DNA of 15,681 nucleotides from Dokdonella_A sp039926425 (GCF_039926425.1 NZ_JBDSWZ010000172.1:1-15681); one strand, 5' to 3'. Shown: positions 1 through 7,248, counted from the first letter of the stretch. Numbers and translations are program-made. Notes: a model not told the origin generated them from the letters alone.

Positions 1-820
1 CGCCGAGGTGCGGCAACGCGATCACGCGCGGGTTCGACAGCAGGTCGCCTTCCGGAAAATCGCACACGTAGCGCCCGATGCGTCCGTCGGCGAGGCCCGC
101 GCGCAATGCAGTCGCATCCACGATTCCTTCGCGCGCGAAATTCAGCAACACGATGCCGGGCTTGATGATCTCCAATGCGGTCGCGCCGAACACCCCACGG
201 GTCTTGTCGTTGAGCGGCACGTGAAAGGTGAGGTAGTCCGCCGCCGCAAACAGCTCGTTGAGCGACCCGGCTTTCACGACATCGGACGACAGCTGCCACG
301 CGCCATCCACCGTCATGTGGGGATCGAATCCGACGACCCGCATGCCGAGCGCGTACGCGGCGTTGGCGACCTTGACACCGATTGCACCGAGCCCGACGAC
401 TCCGAGCGTCTTGCCCGAAAGTTCCGATCCGACGAAGCGCTTCTTCTCGGCTTCCACCTTCTGATGGAGATCGTCGCCCGAAGCGAGGCTGCGCACGAAG
501 CCGACCGCGTCGGCGATATTGCGCGCTGAGAGCAACATGCCGGCAACCACCAGTTCCTTCACCGCGTTCGCATTCGCGCCGGGCGCGTTGAAGACGGGCA
601 CACCGCGCGCCGACAGGTCTGCCACCGGAATGTTGTTGGTACCCGCGCCGGCGCGTGCGATCGCCTTGACGCTCGCCGCGATCGGCAACCTGTGCATGTC
701 GGCCGACCGGACCAGCACCGCATCCGGATCGTTGATGGTGTCGGAAATCGAATACAGCTCCGCCGGCAGGCGGTCGAGGCCATTGCGCGAAATATTGTTC
801 AGCGTCTGGATCTTGAACAT
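1..820 (-). CDS. serA: D-3-phosphoglycerate dehydrogenase, 3' end cut by window edge
   Basis: NAD-dependent oxidation of 3-phosphoglycerate to 3-phosphohydroxypyruvate, the first step of serine synthesis in the cytoplasm. Reading the minus strand from ATG at 820-818 gives 273 codons that run off the left edge. Visible motifs are the Rossmann GLGAIG loop (about residues 143-148), the NAD-selecting Asp in VGFDPH (D166), the catalytic Arg in NFAREGIVD (R230), a Glu in DFPEGD (E257) and the catalytic His in LPHLG (H271). The window therefore stops just after the active-site His, and any C-terminal ACT regulatory domain lies outside. The N-terminus is short, as in the roughly 390-residue SerA type. 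A GAGG ribosome site lies about 9 nt before the ATG. It follows serC on the same strand after 70 nt, so the two are probably one operon. The family is clear. The substrate is supported by the serC neighbour. Confidence 0.9.
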   Translation of the reverse strand, partial: MFKIQTLNNISRNGLDRLPAELYSISDTINDPDAVLVRSADMHRLPIAASVKAIARAGAGTNNIPVADLSARGVPVFNAPGANANAVKELVVAGMLLSARNIADAVGFVRSLASGDDLHQKVEAEKKRFVGSELSGKTLGVVGLGAIGVKVANAAYALGMRVVGFDPHMTVDGAWQLSSDVVKAGSLNELFAAADYLTFHVPLNDKTRGVFGATALEIIKPGIVLLNFAREGIVDATALRAGLADGRIGRYVCDFPEGDLLSNPRVIALPHLG

Positions 821-890
821 GGCGTGGGCCTCTGTGAAACGTGGATGCGGTCAGGCTGAAATTGCGACGCTGTGATCGAGCGGCGCCGGA

Positions 891-1973
891 CTAGCCATTT
901 CGCCTGGCGAAATCGTCCATGAAATCCACCAGCGTCTGCACGCCTTCCAGCGGCATTGCGTTGTAGATCGATGCGCGCATGCCGCCGACGGCCCGATGCC
1001 CTTTCAGCGCCAGCAAGCCGGCCGCCTCCGACTCCTTGAGGAACGCAGCATCGAGCTCAGCGCGTGGCAGCGTGAAAGGAACATTCATCCGTGAGCGCGC
1101 GGAGACCTCGACCGGATTGCGGTAGTAGTTCGAACCGTCGATGTAACCATAGATCAATTCGGCTTTGGCGCGATTGCGTTCTGCCATGGCCGCGATTCCG
1201 CCGCTGCGTTTCAGCGACTGGAACACCAGCCCTGCGAGATACCAGCCCCACGTGTTCGGCGTGTTCAACATCGAGCCCTGCGCGGCGTGCTCGGCGTAGT
1301 TGAAGATTTTCGCGATCGTCTTCGGACAACGCTCGAGCAGTTCGTCACGAATGATCATCACGACCAGGCCGGATGGACCGATGTTCTTCTGTGCACCGGC
1401 ATAGACGAGCGCGTACTTCGACAGGTCGAGCGGTCGCGAAAGAATGGTCGAGGAAATGTCGCCGATCAGAGGGACGCTCCCGACCTCCGGAATGGTGTGG
1501 TACTCGACGCCGCGGATCGTCTCGTTCGGGGTGACGTGCACGTAGGCGGCATCGGGATCGAGATCCCAGCTTGCGCGCGCGGGAATCCGGTCGTAGTTGG
1601 TGTCGGCCGAACTTGCGGCGATGCGCACCTTGGCCAACGTCTTCGCTTCCTGCGCCGCCTTTTCGCTCCAGTCGCCCGTCAGAATGTAGTCGACGGTCTG
1701 CTCCGGCCGTGCGAAGTTCATCGGGATCTGCGCGAAGTGCTGGGTCGCCCCGCCTTGCAGGAACAGCACCTTGTATCCGGACGGAACCGCGAGGAGTTCG
1801 CGCAGGTCGGCTTCGGCCTGCTCCGCCATCGCGATGAAATCCTTGCCGCGATGGCTGATTTCCATCACTGAGGCACGCGCCGTTCCCCACTCCAGCATCT
1901 CGGCCTGCGCCTGACGCAACACGTCTTCGGGCAGCGCGGCTGGGCCGGCGCTGAAATTGTAGGCACGACTCAC
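891..1973 (-). CDS. serC: Phosphoserine aminotransferase (GTG start)
   Basis: PLP enzyme of aminotransferase class V that converts 3-phosphohydroxypyruvate and glutamate to phosphoserine, the second step of serine synthesis. It also acts on the related pyridoxal-pathway substrate in many bacteria. The product is 360 aa, against about 362 in E. coli. It begins with the family's typical YNFSAGPAALP and has the PLP lysine in YAGAQKNIGPSG (K196). I chose the GTG at 1973-1971 because a near-perfect AGGAGGT lies 3 nt upstream and the protein then starts where the family starts. An ATG 46 codons upstream (2111) gives an unrelated extension. A promoter candidate lies at 2017-2044. serA follows 70 nt downstream. 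Confidence 0.95.
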   Translation of the reverse strand: MSRAYNFSAGPAALPEDVLRQAQAEMLEWGTARASVMEISHRGKDFIAMAEQAEADLRELLAVPSGYKVLFLQGGATQHFAQIPMNFARPEQTVDYILTGDWSEKAAQEAKTLAKVRIAASSADTNYDRIPARASWDLDPDAAYVHVTPNETIRGVEYHTIPEVGSVPLIGDISSTILSRPLDLSKYALVYAGAQKNIGPSGLVVMIIRDELLERCPKTIAKIFNYAEHAAQGSMLNTPNTWGWYLAGLVFQSLKRSGGIAAMAERNRAKAELIYGYIDGSNYYRNPVEVSARSRMNVPFTLPRAELDAAFLKESEAAGLLALKGHRAVGGMRASIYNAMPLEGVQTLVDFMDDFARRNG

Positions 1974-2016
1974 GTGACCTCCTGTGGGAACCAGCCGCAG
2001 CGGCCGGCCGGATTCC

Positions 2017-2044
2017 ATTATGCCGCGGCGCAGCACGCTCGCAA
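2017..2044 (-). promoter_or_regulatory. Candidate sigma-70 promoter for serC-serA
   Basis: On the minus strand, TTGCGA (2044-2039, 4/6 to consensus) and CATAAT (2022-2017, 5/6) are 16 bp apart. This predicts a leader of roughly 35 nt before the serC GTG. The position between the FHA gene stop and serC fits an operon promoter. The call rests on motif match only. Confidence 0.5.
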
Positions 2045-2165
2045 CCGGTGCCGACATCCGGGGCAGCGGCGGATTGCCGCGCCAGTCGCCCACCGCAGCC
2101 AAGGCTGTCAAATGTTCGTGGATCCCGCGTCGCCCAGTGATTGCACCCCGGACAACGGATGTGTG

Positions 2166-2975
2166 TCAGATGCCGCGATGGATCAACAGAACGAGCAGCA
2201 ACCCGATCACCGCTGCGACGCCGATCAGCCACCAGATCGAGGTGACCGGCGATGCCGTGTCGACCGGTACGCTGCTGACAGGTGCAATCCCGTCACTCCG
2301 ACCTTCCACTACGTCATCGCGTGCTTCACCACGCAACGGCAAGCCGGGCGCCTCGACGAGAAAATGGTTGCGCTCGAACGCGAGCTGGTCGCCGGGGTGG
2401 ACGACCGCATGCGTCACGCGAACGCCATTCACCGAATGTCCATTCGACGCACCGAGGGTGCGCACGTAGATCGCATCACCGACGTTCTCGATCACCGCAT
2501 GCCGGGGGGCGATGTTGGCTTCGCTGATCACCAGCCCGCAATCGGCAGCACTGCCTACGGTGAGACGTGGATTGACCGCGAGCACTTTGCCGAAATGACT
2601 TCCCGACACCCCGCGCAGCATGACCCGGGACGGACTCGCCGGTGTCGCCAGCCCCTCCCGCGAAACCGGCACACGCGTCTCGATCTGCTCGTCGCGGTCC
2701 ATCTTCACGTGGATGGTGACGGTTCCGAGGCACAGTACGTCGCCACAGCGAAGCAATGCCTTTTCACGAATCGGCCTTGCATTGAGATGCGTCCGCGCGT
2801 GCGGATCGAGCACGTCGAGCACGATGCCGCGTGAATCGACACTGATCCGCGCGTGCCGCGCAGCGACATCCTTGCCCGGAAGCGTGACCGTATTCCCCTC
2901 GGCCTGACCGAGGCTCGCCACGCCGGCATCGAGGACGAAATCGGCGTGGGCGCCATTGGCAAAACTGAGTCGCAT
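2166..2975 (-). CDS. Tail-anchored double FHA-domain protein
   Basis: A 269-aa protein with two forkhead-associated (FHA) domains and one C-terminal membrane helix. FHA domains normally bind phosphothreonine peptides and serve kinase signalling or secretion systems; the partner here is unknown. FHA1 spans about residues 20-90 and FHA2 about 130-208, with a recognisable SNGHSVNG loop at 177-184. A linker of about 35 residues leads to a hydrophobic helix near 247-266 and the end HRGI, so the FHA domains should face the cytoplasm. The usual GR and SRxH residues are replaced in both domains (GQ and ARH in FHA1, GS and PRH in FHA2), so phosphopeptide binding is uncertain. ATG at 2975 is the first in-frame start. 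The ribosome site is weak. No kinase or phosphatase gene is adjacent. Confidence 0.8.
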   Translation of the reverse strand: MRLSFANGAHADFVLDAGVASLGQAEGNTVTLPGKDVAARHARISVDSRGIVLDVLDPHARTHLNARPIREKALLRCGDVLCLGTVTIHVKMDRDEQIETRVPVSREGLATPASPSRVMLRGVSGSHFGKVLAVNPRLTVGSAADCGLVISEANIAPRHAVIENVGDAIYVRTLGASNGHSVNGVRVTHAVVHPGDQLAFERNHFLVEAPGLPLRGEARDDVVEGRSDGIAPVSSVPVDTASPVTSIWWLIGVAAVIGLLLVLLIHRGI

Positions 2976-3011
2976 CGCGTGGAAGCCGGTGCCTGCTGGG
3001 CGGTGCGCGAC

Positions 3012-3020
3012 ATTATCACA
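3012..3020 (-). promoter_or_regulatory. Candidate extended -10 promoter for FHA gene
   Basis: The minus strand reads TGTGATAAT, an extended -10 (TGn followed by GATAAT, 5/6), about 37 nt before the ATG of the FHA gene. No good -35 is visible 17 bp further upstream, which an extended -10 can tolerate. The site lies in the divergent spacer shared with the PHA gene at 3113. Confidence 0.4.
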
Positions 3021-3112
3021 GCGAGCGCGATGCCCGGCTGCAGCGCATGGCTACGCAGTCGGCCCCGGCTCGGGCATCATGCGAGCCCGTGCATCTGGAT
3101 CATGAGGAACCC

Positions 3113-3388
3113 ATGGCTGCCATCGATATCCGGCGACCGCACAAACTGACGCTGAAGGCAGCCAAGATCGCCACCGAGCGAGTGGCCAAAGGCATCGCCA
3201 AGGAATACGGCATCGATCACGACTGGAGCGGCAACCAGTTGAATTTCCGTCGAAGCGGGGTCAATGGTCACATTGCCGTTGCCAAGGACGAGTTGCACGT
3301 CCATGTGGAGCTCGGATTCCTGATGGGTGCGCTCAAACCTGTCATCGAGCGCGAGATCAAGCGCCAACTCGACGAGCACCTGGCCTGA
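3113..3388 (+). CDS. Polyhydroxyalkanoic acid system family protein
   Basis: A 91-aa basic cytosolic protein resembling the family of small proteins encoded beside PHA granule genes (TIGR02610 type); the biochemical role of that family is not established. Visible features are the N-terminal IDIRRPHKL, a run of helix with AAKIATERVAKGIAKEYG, a central WSGNQLNFRRSGVNGHI strand region, and a GFLMGALKPVIEREIKRQLDEHL C-terminal helix. I chose ATG 3113 because GAGGA lies 5 nt upstream. An in-frame ATG at 3047 would add 22 unconvincing residues. A phasin gene follows 114 nt downstream on the same strand, which supports a PHA-related role. Confidence 0.75.
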   Translation: MAAIDIRRPHKLTLKAAKIATERVAKGIAKEYGIDHDWSGNQLNFRRSGVNGHIAVAKDELHVHVELGFLMGALKPVIEREIKRQLDEHLA

Positions 3389-3397
3389 TCGTCCATT

Positions 3398-3413
3398 CAT
3401 CCGTTCGCGGATG
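3398..3413 (+). other. Short hairpin after the PHA-system gene
   Basis: CATCCG-TTCG-CGGATG is a perfect 6-bp stem with a TTCG loop that starts 10 nt after the stop codon at 3388. No T-run follows, so it is not a standard intrinsic terminator. It may instead stabilise a transcript end or attenuate read-through into the phasin gene. The rest of 3414-3490 shows no convincing promoter. Confidence 0.4.
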
Positions 3414-3502
3414 CCATGTAGTGTGTCTGCTCTAACGCGAATCGGGAAAGTCGCGTCAACCGCGGCAGTCCGTGCCGCGCAAGTCAACGAGAGGAAACGA
3501 CA

Positions 3503-4003
3503 ATGGCGGCGAAACCCCGACTCAAGGCCCGCAAGGCGCAAGACGCCGTAGACGAGGCACGCGGCGTCAGCAAGACCGTGATGGATTCTGCTCAGCAGAT
3601 CTGGCTGGCCGGACTTGGCGCGTTCTCGAAGGCACAGGCGGAAGGCGGCAAGCTGTTCGAGGCGCTGGTGAAGGAAGGCTCCGCGCTCGACGCGAAGACG
3701 CGCCGGTTCACCGAGGCCAAGGTCAGCGAAGTGCGCGGAAACGTCGAGTCGACGATCGGCCAGGCACGCGAGCGGAGCCAGGAGACCTGGGACAAGCTCG
3801 AGAAGATCTTCGAAGATCGCGTGTCTCGCGCGCTCGGACGCATGGGCATCCCGAGCCAGGACGACATGCAATCGCTCAGCAAGCGGGTCGACGATCTGTC
3901 GCGCGACGTGCACAAGCGCGCACCGGCGAAGGCTGCGGCGAAGCGCGCTGCCACCAAACAACCCGGCTCGAAGCGACCCGCTGCGAAGCGCTCAAGCAAG
4001 TAG
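3503..4003 (+). CDS. Phasin / PHA granule-associated protein, PhaF-like
   Basis: A 166-aa protein of the phasin family that coats polyhydroxyalkanoate granules. Residues about 30-60 carry the family signature QQIWLAGLGAFSKAQAEGGK, followed by long amphipathic helices and a leucine-rich coiled-coil stretch (about 121-136). The last 27 residues (about 140-166) are an Ala/Lys/Pro/Arg tail like histone H1 and Pseudomonas PhaF, which binds DNA and helps segregate granules between daughter cells. DNA binding here is inferred from that likeness. A GAGG ribosome site lies about 8 nt before ATG 3503. The PHA-system gene is just upstream. No PHA synthase (phaC) is in the window. Confidence 0.85.
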   Translation: MAAKPRLKARKAQDAVDEARGVSKTVMDSAQQIWLAGLGAFSKAQAEGGKLFEALVKEGSALDAKTRRFTEAKVSEVRGNVESTIGQARERSQETWDKLEKIFEDRVSRALGRMGIPSQDDMQSLSKRVDDLSRDVHKRAPAKAAAKRAATKQPGSKRPAAKRSSK

Positions 4004-4035
4004 CTCGACTTCAACCCGATAGTGAACCTGCTGTT

Positions 4036-4116
4036 GTAGGCCGGACGCGCTTGCGCGGCCGGCAGTGGACCGGCGGAAAAATGAAACCGCCGGCCACGCG
4101 AGCGCGTCCGGCCTAC
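4036..4116. repeat. Inverted pair of REP-like hairpins (BIME-like)
   Basis: Two 28-nt units in opposite orientation (4036-4063 and 4089-4116) are reverse complements except at two positions. Each starts with a GTAG head followed by an imperfect palindrome. In the left unit GCCGG (4040-4044) pairs with CCGGC (4059-4063), and CGCGC with GCGCG, around one A-G mismatch. One of the two differences between units changes a loop base, and the other turns a G-C pair into a G-T wobble, so folding is kept. The spacer holds a second stem, CCGGCGG (4070-4076) with CCGCCGG (4087-4093). GTAG head plus hairpin is the layout of REP elements mobilised by RAYT transposases. It lies between convergent genes, a usual REP site. 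No other copy was seen in this window. Confidence 0.75.
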
Positions 4117-4181
4117 GACACGAGCTCATCGGCTCCGCCATCTCGACGCGACTCGTGACGACGCATCGGCCCGCGGGTGCA

Positions 4182-6170
4182 CTACCAGTGAACCCCTCTC
4201 AGCAATGCCGCGACGGCGATCTGCTCGGTCGTCGGCTCGTGGGTTTCCGCCCTTCCCTTCATTCCCTTCGACGCCGACGAATCCGGAAACAGTCGGAAAA
4301 TCGTGTTCATCATGATCTCGTAGACGCGCGGTGCCAGCGCGTAGAACACTTGCGCAAACGTACCGAGTCGCGTCGCGATCCGCACCGGCTTCTCGACGAT
4401 CGCCTCGACGATGATGTCGGCGGCTTCGTCGGGTGAGAGCGTCGGCACCGAGTCATACATCTTCGTCGGTGCGATCATCGGCGTCTTCACCAGCGGCATG
4501 TTGATCGTCGTGAAACTGACGCCGTTGTCGGAGTATTCGGCCTGCGCGCAGCGCGAGAACGCATCGAGTGCCGCTTTCGACGCGACATAGGCGGAAAACC
4601 GTGGTGAGTTGGTCAGCACGCCAATCGACGAAATGTTGATGATGTGGCCGCGATGGCGCTCTGCCATCCCCGGAAGAACGCCCATGATCAGGCGAAGCGC
4701 ACCAAAATAGTTGAGCTGCATGGTGCGTTCGAAATCGTGGAAACGGTCGAAGCTCGCGTGGATCGCGCGCCGGATCGACCGCCCTGCGTTGTTGATCAGG
4801 ATGTCCACGTGCCCGTGGTCTGCGAGGACTTGCGCGACGAAGCCATCGCACGACGCGAGGTCTGCCAGATCGACCTGATAGGTATGGCAGGTTCCACCCG
4901 CGGCCTCGATTTCCTTCTTCGTCGCTTCCAGTTCGTCCGCGCCACGCGCGCAGATCACCAGTCTCGCGCCCGCTGCGGCGACTTTCATCGCAGCCGCCTT
5001 GCCGATGCCTGACGAGCCACCGGTGATCACCACCACCTTGTTCTTCACTTTTCCACTGAGCGAATGGTCGACGAACAGGTCCGGATCCAGATGGCGCTCC
5101 CAGTAGTCCCACAGGCGCCATGCGTAGTTCTCGAGCTTGGGCAACTTGATCTTCGAGCCTTTCAGGGCGCGCTCGGTCTCACGGCAATCGAAGCGCGTCG
5201 GGTAGTTGATGAAGGACATCACGGACGGCGGAATGCCGAGATCGCGCAACAACACGCCGGCGATGCGTTTCACCGGTGGCAGGTTGCCCAGGCCTGCACG
5301 GATGCTTGCCGGAATGAAGCCGAACATGCGCGCATCGAGGCGCATCGTCATTTGCGGCGCATGCCCGGCGCGCGCGAACAGGTTCAGCACTTCTCCGATC
5401 CGACGCGGTGCCGGGTCGGTCAGGTGAAAGGTATGGCCGTCCAGCGCAGGCTTGTGCGCGACATGGTCGAGCACCGCGGCGACCCAGTCGACCGGTACGA
5501 GATTGATCCTTCCGCCTTCGAGGCCGATGGTCGGCATCCACGGGGGCAGCAGCTCGCGCATTCTCTTGAGCAGACGAAAGAAGTAGTAGGGGCCGTCGAT
5601 CTTGTCGATCACACCGGTGCGTGAATCACCGATCACGATGCCCGGGCGATAGATGCGGAAGGGACGCGTGCAATCTTGTCGAACCAGCGCTTCCGCGTCG
5701 TGCTTGGTGCGGAAATACGGATGATCCAGTTCCTCGGCCTCATCGAACATGTCCTCGCGGAAGACGCCTGGATAAAGGCCGGCAACGGCGATCGAGCTGA
5801 CATGGTGGAAACAGCCCGCCTTGAGCGCTTGCGCGAGTTCGATCGCGTGCCGCGTGCCATCCACGTTTGCGGTCGCCTGCGCTTCCAGGGTCGCACCGAG
5901 ATCGTAGAGTGCTGCGAGATGGAAGAAATGCCTGACCTTTCCACCGAGCGACCTGAGCGCGGACGGAGTGATTCCGAGTCGTGGCTTGTCGAGATTGCCG
6001 ATGACGGCGACGAGCCGGTCTTCCCCCACTCCGAGTTCGTCGCGCAGCGCGGTGAACTTCGCAAGCGATTCCTTGCGCACGAGGCAATGGATCGTTCCCT
6101 TTCGCTCCAGCAAACGCTCGAGAAGATGCCGTCCGATGAATCCCGTCGCACCTGTCACGAAATACGTCAT
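4182..6170 (-). CDS. Two-domain SDR fusion: extended SDR (acyl-CoA-reductase-like) plus classical SDR
   Basis: A 662-aa NAD(P)-dependent oxidoreductase made of two short-chain dehydrogenase domains (PRK07201-like layout). Domain 1 has GATGFIG at about residues 7-13 and Y152xxxK156 in PYFRTK, and resembles the extended SDRs of fatty acyl-CoA reductases. Domain 2 starts near residue 374, with TGGSSGIG (383-390), NNAG (460-463), Ser in NISSIG and Y528xxxK532 in AYVASK, and resembles Acr1-type acyl reductases. Both catalytic sets look intact. Likely substrates are fatty acyl or steroid-like compounds; the reaction is not determined by sequence. I chose ATG 6170 because MTYFVTGATG begins the Rossmann fold; an in-frame ATG at 6224 adds 18 poor residues. 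It diverges from the ACBP gene at 6310, which supports an acyl-CoA role. Confidence 0.85.
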   Translation of the reverse strand: MTYFVTGATGFIGRHLLERLLERKGTIHCLVRKESLAKFTALRDELGVGEDRLVAVIGNLDKPRLGITPSALRSLGGKVRHFFHLAALYDLGATLEAQATANVDGTRHAIELAQALKAGCFHHVSSIAVAGLYPGVFREDMFDEAEELDHPYFRTKHDAEALVRQDCTRPFRIYRPGIVIGDSRTGVIDKIDGPYYFFRLLKRMRELLPPWMPTIGLEGGRINLVPVDWVAAVLDHVAHKPALDGHTFHLTDPAPRRIGEVLNLFARAGHAPQMTMRLDARMFGFIPASIRAGLGNLPPVKRIAGVLLRDLGIPPSVMSFINYPTRFDCRETERALKGSKIKLPKLENYAWRLWDYWERHLDPDLFVDHSLSGKVKNKVVVITGGSSGIGKAAAMKVAAAGARLVICARGADELEATKKEIEAAGGTCHTYQVDLADLASCDGFVAQVLADHGHVDILINNAGRSIRRAIHASFDRFHDFERTMQLNYFGALRLIMGVLPGMAERHRGHIINISSIGVLTNSPRFSAYVASKAALDAFSRCAQAEYSDNGVSFTTINMPLVKTPMIAPTKMYDSVPTLSPDEAADIIVEAIVEKPVRIATRLGTFAQVFYALAPRVYEIMMNTIFRLFPDSSASKGMKGRAETHEPTTEQIAVAALLRGVHW

Positions 6171-6184
6171 CGCCGCGTTCCCCG

Positions 6185-6202
6185 GTCTGCCTGCGTGCAG
6201 AC
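6185..6202. repeat. Inverted repeat in SDR/ACBP control region (small)
   Basis: GTCTGC (6185-6190) and GCAGAC (6197-6202) form a perfect 6-bp inverted repeat with a 6-nt centre, 14 nt before the SDR start codon. On the SDR transcript it would be a leader hairpin near the ribosome site. On DNA it could be a half-operator. Confidence 0.4.
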
Positions 6203-6204
6203 AA

Positions 6205-6236
6205 GCATAGCCGCGCGTGTGCACGCATGGCTATGC
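6205..6236. promoter_or_regulatory. Large inverted repeat, candidate operator
   Basis: GCATAGCC (6205-6212) and GGCTATGC (6229-6236) are perfect 8-bp inverted arms, and a nested GCGTG/CACGC pair sits in the centre. It is immediately upstream of a promoter candidate for the ACBP gene and within the leader or promoter region of the divergent SDR gene. That position suits an operator bound by the TetR-family protein encoded at 6597; this link is inference. A REP-like origin is an alternative. Confidence 0.45.
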
Positions 6237-6239
6237 CGG

Positions 6240-6268
6240 TTGACCGTGCCAGGGCGCGCTGTTGTAAG
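6240..6268 (+). promoter_or_regulatory. Candidate sigma-70 promoter for ACBP-tetR
   Basis: TTGACC (6240-6245, 5/6) and TGTAAG (6263-6268, 4/6) are separated by exactly 17 bp. This predicts a start of transcription near 6275 and a leader of about 35 nt before the ACBP ATG at 6310. The call rests on motif match and position. Confidence 0.55.
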
Positions 6269-6309
6269 CTCGACATCCGCACTGCGAACAGCCACCTGCG
6301 AGCTCGTCC

Positions 6310-6567
6310 ATGCCCACCATCCAGAACCGATTCGAACAGGCGGTGGAAGACAGCAAGAAGCTGTCCGAGCGTCCGGACAACGACATGCTGTTGAAGCTTT
6401 ACGCTTTGTACAAGCAGGGTGCCGAAGGAGATGTCTCCGGACCGAAGCCCGGCTTCTTCGATTTTGTCGGCACGGCGAAATACGAGGCCTGGGGCAAGCT
6501 CAAGGGCACGAAGAACGAGGACGCGATGCAGAAATACGTCGACCTCGTGAAGAAGCTTGGCGGCTGA
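6310..6567 (+). CDS. Acyl-CoA-binding protein (ACBP)
   Basis: An 85-aa cytosolic carrier that binds medium- and long-chain acyl-CoA and buffers the acyl-CoA pool. The four-helix ACBP pattern is plain: YALYKQGAEGDV, then PGFFDFVGTAKYEAW, then KLKGTKNEDAMQKYVDLV. Aligned by eye to bovine ACBP, the ligand residues Y28, K32, K54 and Y73 correspond to Y31, K35, K57 and Y76, all conserved. ATG 6310 gives the usual length. The ribosome site is weak (GAG only). A TetR-family gene follows after 29 nt on the same strand, so the two are probably co-transcribed, and a large SDR fusion diverges on the other side. ACBP is common in eukaryotes and occurs in only some bacteria. Confidence 0.93.
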   Translation: MPTIQNRFEQAVEDSKKLSERPDNDMLLKLYALYKQGAEGDVSGPKPGFFDFVGTAKYEAWGKLKGTKNEDAMQKYVDLVKKLGG

Positions 6568-6596
6568 AGCGCGATTGGCCCCGCGGCACTACGCGC

Positions 6597-7232
6597 ATGG
6601 CGCGCCAGACCCGCGAACGCATCCTTGAAACCAGTCTCGCGATGTTCAATGCGCGCGGCGAACCGAACGTTACCACAAACCACATTGCCGACGAGCTCGG
6701 CATCAGTCCGGGCAACCTCTACTACCATTTCCGCAACAAGGACGACATCGTCGGTCACCTGTTCGCGCGGTACGAATCGCGCATTGACGACGCCCTGCTG
6801 CTGCCCGAGGGTCGCGAACCCACGCTCGAGGACATCTGGCTGCAACTGCATCTGGTGTTCGCGTCCCTGTGGCAGACCCGCTTCCTCTATCGCGACCTCG
6901 TCGACATCCTCGCGCGCAACCGCAAGCTCAAGCTTCGTTTTGCGCGGATCATGACGCGCGCGGCCAGCAGTGCAACCGAACTGCTGCAACGGCTGGTCGC
7001 CGCCGGCGTGATGCGCGCAAGCGCAGACGAGATTCGGGCGCTGGCAGAGAACATCCTGCTGATCGCGACGTTCTGGATCAATTTCAACGCGGTCCGAACC
7101 GGCCGGGCGGATGCCGACGAGGCCGATCTCAATCGCGGCATCCATCAGGTGATGATGCTGATCGCTCCGTTCCTGCGTGATGCGGAACGCTTCCATCTCA
7201 ATTCGCTCGCGAGCGTCTACACGCGCGACTAG
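6597..7232 (+). CDS. TetR/AcrR-family transcriptional regulator
   Basis: A 211-aa DNA-binding regulator. Residues about 5-50 form the TetR N-terminal domain, with the helix-turn-helix in TTNHIADELGISPGNLYYHF and the following RNKDDIV. The C-terminal part (about 60-200) contains LWQTRFLYRDLVDILARN, typical of the TetR_C type PF13972, and would bind a small ligand. Given its place behind the ACBP gene, an acyl-CoA or fatty acid ligand is a reasonable guess only. ATG 6597 starts the domain cleanly. The open frame continues far upstream, but that part runs through the ACBP gene in another frame. The ribosome site is poor, so coupling to ACBP translation is possible. Its stop is 16 bp from the convergent zipA stop, and no terminator hairpin is visible between them. 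Confidence 0.92.
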   Translation: MARQTRERILETSLAMFNARGEPNVTTNHIADELGISPGNLYYHFRNKDDIVGHLFARYESRIDDALLLPEGREPTLEDIWLQLHLVFASLWQTRFLYRDLVDILARNRKLKLRFARIMTRAASSATELLQRLVAAGVMRASADEIRALAENILLIATFWINFNAVRTGRADADEADLNRGIHQVMMLIAPFLRDAERFHLNSLASVYTRD

Positions 7233-7248
7233 CCCGAACGCCTGCGTG

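Noticed and set aside
2106..2111. Perfect TTGACA on the minus strand upstream of serC
   Set aside because: No acceptable -10 lies 16-18 bp downstream. The pair at 2017-2044 is a better promoter candidate.
1974..2834. 286-codon open frame on the plus strand opposite the FHA gene
   Set aside because: Shadow of the FHA gene. The translation is compositionally odd and no family is recognised.
3398..3413. Hairpin after the PHA-system gene as an intrinsic terminator
   Set aside because: No T-run follows the stem and a co-oriented phasin gene continues downstream, so it is listed only as a hairpin.
3077..3961. 294-codon open frame on the minus strand opposite the PHA genes
   Set aside because: Antisense shadow; the plus-strand genes have ribosome sites and family matches.
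5676..6596. Upstream extension of the tetR open frame
   Set aside because: It runs antisense through the SDR gene and out of frame through the ACBP gene; the TetR domain starts cleanly at 6597.
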